Source: Flavobacteriales bacterium (GTDB taxonomy: Bacteria > Bacteroidota > Bacteroidia > Flavobacteriales_D > Sanyastnellaceae). Taken from it: a stretch of DNA of 6,057 nucleotides. The notes beneath the pieces are model-generated. The model saw only the letters and a list, made by a program, of their open reading frames with translations. It was not told where the DNA came from and searched no databases. A program made the position numbers and the translations under genes. Below are positions 1-6,057 of the stretch, in pieces (the first letter of the stretch is position 1; each line of letters begins with the position of its first letter). The stretch spans positions 1-6,057 of the forward strand of contig CANGVU010000090.1 of the NCBI GenBank assembly GCA_947457325.1, written 5' to 3'.

Positions 1-1322
1 AATGCAAAAGCCGATTGCGGATCCACTACCGTGAAATCATTGCAATACAATGTGTCTGAGTACTCATTGGTACCTGAAACAGCCAATGAACCATTATTCC
101 AGGAAACTTGATCCATTTCAACCAGCGCACCTCCATGAATCATTTGTGCAGATATAGGCTGGTGGTTTTGCCAATGCACCAATGTTCCACTGTATTCATT
201 AGTTACTTCATCATTTGCTCCTAGAGTCTGTAAATTTGGAGACCAATAAACATCACCGCGTTGTTTGCCCAGTAGATAAAAATCTCCGTTTTCAGAAACA
301 CATATGGACTGACGGCGTGCTATTTCAAAATCGCCTGTAATACCGTTTGGATTGGCAATATGAGAAGTGGCCCAAGTTATACTGCCATTGGATTCCATCT
401 CACAAAGAAAATAGCTGTAGACCCATTGAGGTGACTGCAATTCAAATGGGCCAATGAAACCTCCACTGTACCAATCTCCCGCAGCTAAAACTTGACCATT
501 GGGCAACCATTCCACTTCTGCAAACTGAATGGTGATATCTGGAATAAATTGCACTCCAGTGCAACTACCCATTGAGTCAAGTATAGCCAAAACCACATTG
601 TAACTGAAAGGTGCGTTGAAAGATTGGTCGCCTATGGTCATTTGACCTTGGAAACATGCTGAGGCAAAAGCTACTTGACCTTGTTCATTTATTTCAATGT
701 CCCCAAAAACTTTCAATTCAGAACCCGACAACCAAAGCTGTGGCTGCTCTTCTGGACTCCAGCGGTATATCCAGCCTGTCATATAATCTGAGCCAGCACA
801 AAAAATCTCATTGTTCAAACCAAATGTGACCACGGGATAACTGAAACCGTATTCAGAGAAAACATCCATATTCCATGCTTCAACCTGTGTCCCAGATGAA
901 TTGATATAAAGTACAAAATTATTCATATTGGACCAAGTGTTCTCATCACTAAGAACCAACTGATCATTGACCCACAGATTGTCCATGTACACTCCGCTCA
1001 AGACAACATTTCCCAATGAATCAGCATCAACATCAAATATGAAAACTGATGATGATAAAACAAATTCGGAAAGCATCTCACCGCTATTGGACCATTTCTG
1101 AATAGCTACTACACCAGCAGGACCTTCTGTAAAAGTCTCCACATATTCTAAAGTATGAGCCCACCAATAGGACTGATTGTCACCTGCAGCAAAAAGACTA
1201 TTTCCCCTGGCGGAAACACCATTAGAAAGAATGGTTGATGCAAACGGGAAATTAAGGGTTTGGGCATGAGTTAAAAGAACACTCCAACTAAACAACATGC
1301 ACAAAAAACATTTCTTAGACAT
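1..1322 (-). CDS. Exported beta-propeller-like repeat protein (5' part, runs off left edge)
   Basis: An uninterrupted minus-strand frame runs from an ATG at 1322 to the left edge, giving 440 residues and no stop; the C-terminus is outside the window. Residues 1-20 form a signal peptide (MSKKCFLCMLFSWSVLLTHA, then Gln21), which fixes the start. The rest is a series of about seven diverged units of roughly 50-60 residues. Each contains a strand-like 'xGxxxxxG' core such as NSLFAAGD (41-48), GNVVLSGVY (104-112), NEIFCAGSD (171-179), GQVAFASA (215-222), GQVLAAGD (276-283), GDFYLLGK (346-353) and GSLAVSGT (411-418). Several are followed by short turns and an aromatic-rich strand (FVLYINSSG, VVLAILDSMG, YFLCEMESNG). 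This pattern resembles the SBBP/beta-propeller repeats common in secreted Bacteroidota proteins, many of which end in a T9SS tail. Whether this one does cannot be seen. No catalytic motif was recognised. A structural, adhesive or surface role is inference. It is divergent from the operon on the right. Confidence 0.75.
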   Translation of the reverse strand, partial: MSKKCFLCMLFSWSVLLTHAQTLNFPFASTILSNGVSARGNSLFAAGDNQSYWWAHTLEYVETFTEGPAGVVAIQKWSNSGEMLSEFVLSSSVFIFDVDADSLGNVVLSGVYMDNLWVNDQLVLSDENTWSNMNNFVLYINSSGTQVEAWNMDVFSEYGFSYPVVTFGLNNEIFCAGSDYMTGWIYRWSPEEQPQLWLSGSELKVFGDIEINEQGQVAFASACFQGQMTIGDQSFNAPFSYNVVLAILDSMGSCTGVQFIPDITIQFAEVEWLPNGQVLAAGDWYSGGFIGPFELQSPQWVYSYFLCEMESNGSITWATSHIANPNGITGDFEIARRQSICVSENGDFYLLGKQRGDVYWSPNLQTLGANDEVTNEYSGTLVHWQNHQPISAQMIHGGALVEMDQVSWNNGSLAVSGTNEYSDTLYCNDFTVVDPQSAFA

Positions 1323-1484
1323 GGTCTAAAGATAATCAATCATAAAAAATCAACAAGAAGATCACGTTCTATTAACATAAAATCAAGAGAAGGCTATTTG
1401 TGTTTTTATAAATATAACATTGAAGCGCCAATGGCTTATTCTCATCCCGCTTTTTTTGCGATTGACAAATTCTATTCAAAAGCC
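1323..1484. promoter_or_regulatory. Divergent intergenic region between the two transcription units
   Basis: This 162-bp AT-rich gap separates the minus-strand propeller gene from the plus-strand operon, so it should hold the promoters of both. The minus strand has a reasonable candidate, listed separately. For the plus strand the nearest match to the Bacteroidota -7 element (TAnnTTTG) is TAACATTG at 1415-1422. The TTG upstream of it at 1398-1400 leaves only a 14-bp spacer, shorter than expected, so I do not call a plus-strand promoter. No clear inverted repeat, riboswitch or small gene was seen. The frame entering the first operon gene is open back to a TTG at 1398, but the 29 residues it would add do not look coding. 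Confidence 0.7.
1327..1356 (-). promoter_or_regulatory. Candidate Bacteroidota-type promoter for the propeller gene
   Basis: Read on the minus strand, TTG (1356-1354) is followed after 19 bases by TATCTTTA (1334-1327). This matches seven of eight positions of the Bacteroidota housekeeping consensus -7 element TAnnTTTG, with a -33 TTG at accepted spacing. The -7 box ends only four bases before the ATG at 1322, so transcription would start at or just inside the start codon. Either the transcript is leaderless or nearly so, or the match is chance in AT-rich DNA. Confidence 0.35.
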
Positions 1485-2588
1485 ATGAAAAAAATACTCA
1501 GTTATTGCTTTGTTTTAATGCTGTTTAGTCAAACCATATCAGCAATGGAGTTGGACACATGCGCCAATCCCTTGAACTACTTTTTTGATGAAGATGGGGA
1601 TGGTTTTGGAACCCCAGACAATTCACTCCTTCTGTGCAATCCTATCGTTTCATTTGTAAACAATGCCGACGATTGCATGGATAACAACGCATTCATTTTT
1701 CCTGGGGCCAATGAAGCTTGTGACGAAACGGACAATAATTGTGATGGTGAAATAGACGAATATGTTCAGAACACTTACTACATCGATATAGATATGGATG
1801 GCTTTGGTAATGTTGATGAAATGATGCTTGCATGTGACATGCCCTTAGGTTACGTTAACAATGGGGACGATTGCGACGACAATTTAATCCTATTTGAAGA
1901 TTTGGATAGCGACAGCTACGGTGGCGAAAACCTCTCTGCATGTGGCGAAATACAAACGGGAGATTGCAATGACAATGACGCTGCCATATTTCCATTTCAA
2001 TCTGAAGTCTGTAATGATTTGGATGACAACTGCAATGATGAAATAGATGAGTTTGTGCTCAACACCTACTTTGCGGATGCCGATGCCGATGGTTATGGCG
2101 ATGCCAACAATGCGACCTACGCATGCGCTCCTATCATGGGATTTGTTGACAATAGTGAAGATTGTGATGACACCATGATTCTTTATGAAGACCTAGACTT
2201 AGATGGTTTTGGAAGTAACAATGTAGCTGCATGTGGAACTGAACTGGATACAGACTGCGATGATAACAATAGCAGTGTCAATCCAAACGCAATTGAAATA
2301 CCAGACAATAACATCGATGAGAACTGCGATGGAGAAATAAGCACCAACATAACAGAAATCAAAGCCATGCACCTTCAACTTTTCCCCAACCCTGCAAACC
2401 AATGGATCACAATCAGTGCAAACCATTATGCTTGGAATAACAAACTCATTATTGTCAATCAATTGGGTCAAAAAATGTTTGATGGCAACATAGAACGTAG
2501 TATGCAATTGAATGTGGGTGATTGGGCCAATGGGATATACAATATCATTATTGGAACAGAAACTGAATCCTTTATGATTTCAAGATAA
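1485..2588 (+). CDS. Secreted metal-binding-motif repeat protein with T9SS tail
   Basis: The product has 367 residues. The start at 1485 is chosen because it opens a clear signal peptide (MKKILSYCFVLMLFSQTISA, cleavage after residue 20). Residues 33-286 are three units of the 'putative metal-binding motif' type. They contain five acidic DxDxDG[FY]G-like loops (35-42, 101-108, 139-146, 198-205, 236-243), five 'DCxD' turns (Cys64, 130, 161, 227, 258) and three closing N-C-[DN]-x-E-I motifs (Cys86, 183, 281). The loops resemble EF-hand-like Ca2+ sites; related repeats occur in MopE-type surface proteins. Residues 296-367 are a T9SS type A sorting tail: LFPNPA at 299-304, an N-Q-L-G-Q core, then NGIY and a final strand ending in SFMISR. 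The mature protein is very acidic, with 16 cysteines that could form disulfides. It is the first gene of the operon, with a 5-bp gap to the next. Export to the cell surface is well supported; cation binding is likely from the motif; the specific ion and role are unknown. Confidence 0.9.
   Translation: MKKILSYCFVLMLFSQTISAMELDTCANPLNYFFDEDGDGFGTPDNSLLLCNPIVSFVNNADDCMDNNAFIFPGANEACDETDNNCDGEIDEYVQNTYYIDIDMDGFGNVDEMMLACDMPLGYVNNGDDCDDNLILFEDLDSDSYGGENLSACGEIQTGDCNDNDAAIFPFQSEVCNDLDDNCNDEIDEFVLNTYFADADADGYGDANNATYACAPIMGFVDNSEDCDDTMILYEDLDLDGFGSNNVAACGTELDTDCDDNNSSVNPNAIEIPDNNIDENCDGEISTNITEIKAMHLQLFPNPANQWITISANHYAWNNKLIIVNQLGQKMFDGNIERSMQLNVGDWANGIYNIIIGTETESFMISR
1581..2342 (+). repeat. Three tandem metal-binding-motif units within the coding region
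   Basis: Protein-level repeats inside the first operon gene. Unit 1 (residues 33-96, nt 1581-1772) has the simple layout: acidic loop, Cys, GYV-like strand, DDC turn, NNCDGEIDE. Units 2 (97-193, nt 1773-2063) and 3 (194-286, nt 2064-2342) are about 30 residues longer because a second acidic loop plus a second DC turn is inserted before the closing motif. Units 2 and 3 share the order NTY[YF]...DxDxDG[FY]G...AC...G[YF]V[ND]N...DCDD...[FY]EDLD...ACG...DC[ND]DN. Unit 3 lacks the first cysteine of the closing pair (EIPDNNIDENC instead of E-x-C-x6-C). Confidence 0.8.
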
Positions 2589-2593
2589 TCGCA

Positions 2594-3436
2594 ATGAAAT
2601 CGACCCTTCTCGCATTGTTGCTTCTATTGACAACAGTCATTGCCGCCCAAACCTTTGAAGGTCTTGAGGGTATTTATGTTGAGCACTACTATCAATCCAA
2701 TGAAATGGATAATCGCGCTGGCAACCTCAGCGGAGAACTAAAAACCAACTCAAAAACCTACAGAATATTCTTAGACTTGTCTCCAGGATATCGTTTCCAA
2801 GCTGCCTACGGAACAATGGTTCATCCATTGAGTTTCCATTCAGAAGCGCTCTTCTTTAATCACGCAGGAATTGGAAACACTTATCCCAATGTGATACCCG
2901 AAAGAAGCCTTTCAAAAAATATCACTTTGTTAGACTCATGGTTTACCGCAGGTGCTGCTGGAGAAAGTTTCATGGGTGTTCCCAAAAAGTTTGACCTAGA
3001 TGACAATTTGCTTTCTAAAAAATTCGAGGAAAGCTATCTGATCAATGATACCAAATGGATGGAATACAGCTTGAAAGAACGTGATGGAATGCATTATTCA
3101 AATGACCTTCCTATCGTCAATCTTTTCCAACTGGACTCAACATCTAAGCATTTAATGATGGTCACCAATTCCAATCATTTGGAGATAAAAAATGGAGCCT
3201 GGGCTTGCCTGGGAAAAGGCTCCATAGGAGTTGACTCTCTAGGCACCAACTACCTGTTAATTGCCCAATTGACCACTGCAGGGGAATTGGATTATGAATT
3301 GAATATCATGTTAGGAACCCCGCAAGGAAAATCAATCAAGTACGTATGGAGTAATCCTCAGCAAGGTGAAATCTTGTGTCCCTTGCTGCAAGGAACAACA
3401 AGAAAAACAAAGAAAAAGCAGAACAAACAAAAATAA
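2594..3436 (+). CDS. Exported protein of unknown function, paralog of the next gene, no T9SS tail
   Basis: The product has 280 residues. The signal peptide is MKSTLLALLLLLTTVIAAQ, with cleavage near residues 18-19. I do not recognise a named family. It is clearly related to the next gene product: residues 55-129 align with residues 61-135 of the neighbour without a gap, sharing TYR, GY, HPL and FFN, then L-[LI]-D-[ST]-[WY]-[FL]-T-[AV]-G and MGV. Near the C-terminus LTTAGELDYELNIMLGTPQ (226-244) matches FTTDGIFSFKLNLQLGTPQ. The neighbour's acidic DTDGTIGNNDG stretch is reduced here to FDLDDN (133-138). After NPQQGEI (254-260) the protein ends in a short basic tail (RKTKKKQNKQK) where the neighbour continues into a T9SS sorting domain. 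It is therefore predicted to stay in the periplasm or to leave by another route. The gene lies 5 bp after the previous one and 4 bp before the next, so it is almost certainly co-transcribed and probably translationally coupled. Confidence 0.85.
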   Translation: MKSTLLALLLLLTTVIAAQTFEGLEGIYVEHYYQSNEMDNRAGNLSGELKTNSKTYRIFLDLSPGYRFQAAYGTMVHPLSFHSEALFFNHAGIGNTYPNVIPERSLSKNITLLDSWFTAGAAGESFMGVPKKFDLDDNLLSKKFEESYLINDTKWMEYSLKERDGMHYSNDLPIVNLFQLDSTSKHLMMVTNSNHLEIKNGAWACLGKGSIGVDSLGTNYLLIAQLTTAGELDYELNIMLGTPQGKSIKYVWSNPQQGEILCPLLQGTTRKTKKKQNKQK

Positions 3437-3440
3437 AATC

Positions 3441-4529
3441 ATGAAAAATATTTACACCGTTTTCACTGGATTAAGCCTTATGGTAGGGCTTTCTAATCAA
3501 AATGCGCAAGCGCAAGGATTGCAGGGTATTGTCGTAGAAAAATACTACGTTTCCGATGCCGCAGACTCAATTGATGCTGCGGACAATTTCGCCACTTACC
3601 CACTCCATGTTGGATCAACCACTTATAGGGTTTATGCAGATTTACAAGATGGTTACAGCTTTATTCAAATGTTCGGAAATGCAAGTCATCCATTGGAGAT
3701 CCATACCACAACCTCTTTCTTCAACGACCCCAATTATGGCGTAGCGGTCTACCAAGGAACCAGTGTAAACAACACCAAGAAAAACACCCAATTGATTGAT
3801 ACCTACCTAACGGTAGGAGGAGTTGCTGCTACCAAGATGGGTGTTCTAAAAACAGAGGATACGGATGGTACTATTGGCAATAATGATGGTCTCATCGCCA
3901 ATGTCACACCAGCCATGGGATTGCCCGTAACCGGTACCGATGCAGCTGATGGAATGATGCCTGGTACGCCAATCAATCCAAATGTACTTGGTATCAGTTC
4001 AGAGTTGGATTTGTTTGACCAGACGCCAGGTTCTGATTTTGTAACCACCAATGGTACCATTGCAGCCTTAGGAGGAGTAACGGGAGTAACAGCCAGCAAC
4101 ATGGTATTGCTTGGACAATTCACAACAGATGGAATTTTCTCATTCAAATTGAATCTTCAATTGGGAACACCACAAGTTGGCGGAAGCGAAATCTTTGTTG
4201 CCGAGAATCCTGAGAATGGCGAATTGACCGATAGCACATTGATCTACGAAAGCACACCAGAAGAACCCAATGGAATTTCTTATATCGGACAAAGAAACAG
4301 CATGAGCATTTTCCCTAACCCCGCTACTGAATTCGTTGTTATTAAAAACAACATGAAACAATCCATTGGACAGATTAGTGTGTACAACTCCACCGGATCT
4401 TTGGTACTTTCTGAGACTACGCAACAATCCGCTCTAACATTGAATGTAGCACAATTGGCTACCGGCCTATATACCGTTAACATCAACAATGACGGTCAGA
4501 TTCAAAAAATATCCTTCATCAAAAAATAA
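3441..4529 (+). CDS. T9SS-secreted protein of unknown function (paralog of the preceding gene)
   Basis: The product has 362 residues. The ATG at 3441, just after the previous stop, opens a signal peptide (MKNIYTVFTGLSLMVGLSNQ, then NAQAQ, cleavage near 23-25). An in-frame ATG at 3366 would put a Cys/Lys-rich stretch before the signal peptide and overlap the upstream gene by 71 bp, so it is rejected. Residues 26-265 form the domain shared with the preceding product. It starts with GLQGIVVEKYY and has conserved TYRVYADL (61-68), HPLEIHTTTSFFN (83-95), LIDTYLTVGG (118-127), LGTPQ (241-245) and NPENGEL (256-262). An acidic turn EDTDGTIGNNDG (139-150) could bind Ca2+. After a linker (about 268-287), residues 288-362 are a T9SS type A tail: MSIFPNPA at 288-295, NSTGSLV, LNVAQLATGLYTV and a lysine end. 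The domain is predicted mostly beta-stranded. Its function is unknown; its position directly before a TonB-dependent receptor suggests a surface accessory protein (inference). Confidence 0.9.
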   Translation: MKNIYTVFTGLSLMVGLSNQNAQAQGLQGIVVEKYYVSDAADSIDAADNFATYPLHVGSTTYRVYADLQDGYSFIQMFGNASHPLEIHTTTSFFNDPNYGVAVYQGTSVNNTKKNTQLIDTYLTVGGVAATKMGVLKTEDTDGTIGNNDGLIANVTPAMGLPVTGTDAADGMMPGTPINPNVLGISSELDLFDQTPGSDFVTTNGTIAALGGVTGVTASNMVLLGQFTTDGIFSFKLNLQLGTPQVGGSEIFVAENPENGELTDSTLIYESTPEEPNGISYIGQRNSMSIFPNPATEFVVIKNNMKQSIGQISVYNSTGSLVLSETTQQSALTLNVAQLATGLYTVNINNDGQIQKISFIKK

Positions 4530-4533
4530 ATCC

Positions 4534-6057
4534 ATGAGAGGTCTCCTTTCCATCCTTATTTTCATTTCGGTCTCCACCATTGGCTTAGCTCAGGGAGTTC
4601 TCAAAGGCAAAGTCACCGATGAGAAGGGAGAACCTGTTTTTGGCGTAGTTGTCGTGGTGATAGAGAATCAATCAATTCTGTCCAAAACAGATTTTGATGG
4701 GTTATACGAGTTGGCTATACCCAACAATAAAAAATATACCATCAACTATGTGATGACCGGATTCAAGACTACTGTAGACACGGTTATCTTATCCAACAAC
4801 CAAACGCTTGTAAGCAATGTAACATTATACAGCAGCTCATATGTTGTAAAAGGACTTGACATTGTAGGTAAAGTGGCTAAGTCCAATGATACCTATATGG
4901 AAAAAGTGAAGATGAATTCTGCCACTACCATTGATTACATCTCTTCTGAAACCATGAAAAAAACAGGTGACCAAAATGTGGTCAATGCCATTGCCAGGGT
5001 TTCCGGTGTATCTACTTCAGGAGGGTTAATTACCGTTAGGGGAATTGGAGATCGATATGTAAAAACTACATTGAATGGTTCACGCATTCCCACATTGGAT
5101 CCTTTGACCAACAACATTAAGTTGGACATCTTTCCTTCAAGTTTGATTGATAACATTATCATTACCAAAACCGCTCAATCCAATTTGGCTTCTGATTGGT
5201 CAGGTGCGTATATATCCGTTGAAACCAAAGACTATCCTGATCAATTGAGCATCAATGTAGAATCACAATTTGGTTACAATCCTCAAGTCACTTTCAAAGA
5301 TTTTATTACCTCAGCCAAGAGTAAAACAGATCGCTGGGGCTTTGACAATGGAATGAGAAGAAGGGAAAAAGACGAAATTCTAGTACCTAATTTGGCTCCA
5401 ACTACCTATGACGAATTGGTATCCTTAGGTTTGGGCGACTTTTACGCCAACCTTGGTATACATGGATGGGCAGATGGAAATGCAACAGCTGATAATTACT
5501 TGGCTTTGGGACTGGTAGAGTTGGGTTTACTTCCTGCCAATCAACTAAATAATCCCGCTGCAGTTGCTGCTGCTAAGCAAGAATATACCAGTCAATACAA
5601 ACCACAAGCATTTGCTTTGATCAATCCAGATGGAACAGATTACAACAATGGCTTCGCCAATAACTGGAATGCTCGCGTGGAAAAAGCTCCAATGAATTTT
5701 AGTCAGAACTTCAGCATAGGAAATGAAACCAAATTGTTTGGGAAAAAATTGGGCTACTTCATTGGAATGCGATACGGTACCAATTACCGTTATGACCCCA
5801 ACGGATCTTCACAACGAGTTGGAGATGAAACTTTGGATTATCCCATAGACCGTCAAGACTATGCCCGAATCAGTCGTGAAACCAATTCTTGGAACGTCTT
5901 GTTGAATGCTAATTACAAACTAAGCCCCAATCATAAAATTGGTTTGTTGTATATGCCAAATATCATTGGAACCAATGATGTCGCTCAATACGAAGGAAGA
6001 CCTTTCGTCTCACCTGATGGAATAATTGATGAGCAAGACATATCCGTGGTGAATAAC
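4534..6057 (+). CDS. TonB-dependent outer-membrane receptor (N-terminal 508 residues, runs off right edge)
   Basis: The ATG at 4534, 4 bp after the previous stop, opens a frame that stays open to the right edge. Residues 1-20 are a signal peptide (MRGLLSILIFISVSTIGLAQ). Residues 22-100 form a carboxypeptidase-regulatory-like (CarbopepD_reg_2) domain, with GKVTDEKGEPVFGV at 25-38 and TDFDGLYEL at 52-60. Residues 133-235 form the plug domain: NVVNAIARVSGVST (148-161), ITVRGIGDRYVKTTLNGSRI (166-185), then DPLTNNIKLDIFPSSLID (189-206), NIIITKT and WSGAYISVETKDYP. After that come beta-barrel strands, with an Ala/Asn-rich loop around 310-375. The plug signature is that of the receptor type with 'RGxGDRYVKTTxNG' and 'DPxTNNIKLD', distinct from SusC receptors. 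Complete members are usually 900 residues or more, so about half is missing here. The protein imports a substrate across the outer membrane using TonB/ExbBD energy. The substrate is not predictable; no SusD-like gene lies upstream. Confidence 0.95.
   Translation, partial: MRGLLSILIFISVSTIGLAQGVLKGKVTDEKGEPVFGVVVVVIENQSILSKTDFDGLYELAIPNNKKYTINYVMTGFKTTVDTVILSNNQTLVSNVTLYSSSYVVKGLDIVGKVAKSNDTYMEKVKMNSATTIDYISSETMKKTGDQNVVNAIARVSGVSTSGGLITVRGIGDRYVKTTLNGSRIPTLDPLTNNIKLDIFPSSLIDNIIITKTAQSNLASDWSGAYISVETKDYPDQLSINVESQFGYNPQVTFKDFITSAKSKTDRWGFDNGMRRREKDEILVPNLAPTTYDELVSLGLGDFYANLGIHGWADGNATADNYLALGLVELGLLPANQLNNPAAVAAAKQEYTSQYKPQAFALINPDGTDYNNGFANNWNARVEKAPMNFSQNFSIGNETKLFGKKLGYFIGMRYGTNYRYDPNGSSQRVGDETLDYPIDRQDYARISRETNSWNVLLNANYKLSPNHKIGLLYMPNIIGTNDVAQYEGRPFVSPDGIIDEQDISVVNN

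Noticed and set aside
1398..1484. N-terminal extension of the metal-motif gene from a TTG start at 1398
   Set aside because: It would put 29 residues without coding character in front of a complete signal peptide starting at 1485.
2183..2507. Minus-strand open frames opposite the metal-motif repeats
   Set aside because: They are shadows of the acidic repeat codons on the other strand, with no domain, signal or context of their own.
2594..3436. Tail-less paralog as a frameshifted pseudogene
   Set aside because: No sorting-tail-like sequence was found in any plus frame between 3366 and 3440, and the rest of the gene is intact with spacing like its neighbours.
3366..3440. Earlier start for the second paralog at 3366
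   Set aside because: It overlaps the upstream gene and places a Cys/Lys-rich stretch ahead of an intact signal peptide; the ATG at 3441 fits the 4-5 bp spacing of the other junctions.
3556..3744. Small plus-strand frame within the second paralog
   Set aside because: It is an out-of-frame overlap with a well-supported gene and its product looks random.
3803..4489. Minus-strand open frames opposite the second paralog
   Set aside because: The sense strand codes for a clear signal peptide, a conserved domain and a T9SS tail; the antisense frames show no recognisable features.
4935..5168. Minus-strand open frame opposite the receptor plug
   Set aside because: The sense strand encodes the highly conserved TonB plug; the antisense frame has no support.
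4534..6057. SusC-type glycan receptor with a SusD partner
   Set aside because: The plug signature is not SusC-like and none of the upstream genes resembles SusD or is a lipoprotein; what lies downstream cannot be seen.

Overview
The window looks like chromosomal DNA from a Bacteroidota bacterium, most likely a flavobacterium-type marine or freshwater organism. The reasons are: AT-leaning composition; no Shine-Dalgarno sequences before the starts; two proteins that end in type IX secretion (T9SS) type A sorting tails; and a TonB-dependent receptor (TBDR) that opens with a carboxypeptidase-regulatory-like domain, as is usual in this phylum. Genus-level placement is not possible from this sequence.

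Layout. Positions 1-1322 hold the 5' part of a minus-strand gene for an exported, beta-propeller-like repeat protein; its 3' end lies beyond the left edge. A 162-bp divergent intergenic region (1323-1484) follows. The rest is one tightly packed plus-strand operon with gaps of 5, 4 and 4 bp: (1) a secreted Asp/Cys-rich protein with 'putative metal-binding motif' repeats and a T9SS tail (1485-2588); (2) an exported protein of unknown function without a T9SS tail (2594-3436); (3) its paralog with a T9SS tail (3441-4529); (4) a TBDR whose first 508 residues are present (4534 to the right edge).

How the genes may work together (inference). All four operon products carry export signals. Two would be moved through the outer membrane to the cell surface or medium by T9SS, one may stay in the periplasm, and the last is an outer-membrane gated channel. 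The simplest reading is a cell-surface binding and uptake unit: an acidic repeat protein that probably binds divalent cations, a pair of related surface/periplasmic proteins of unknown function, and a TonB-driven importer. No SusD-like partner is seen in the window, so this is not a recognisable SusCD glycan locus. The substrate cannot be read from the sequence. No RNA genes, mobile elements, CRISPR arrays or phage features were seen.
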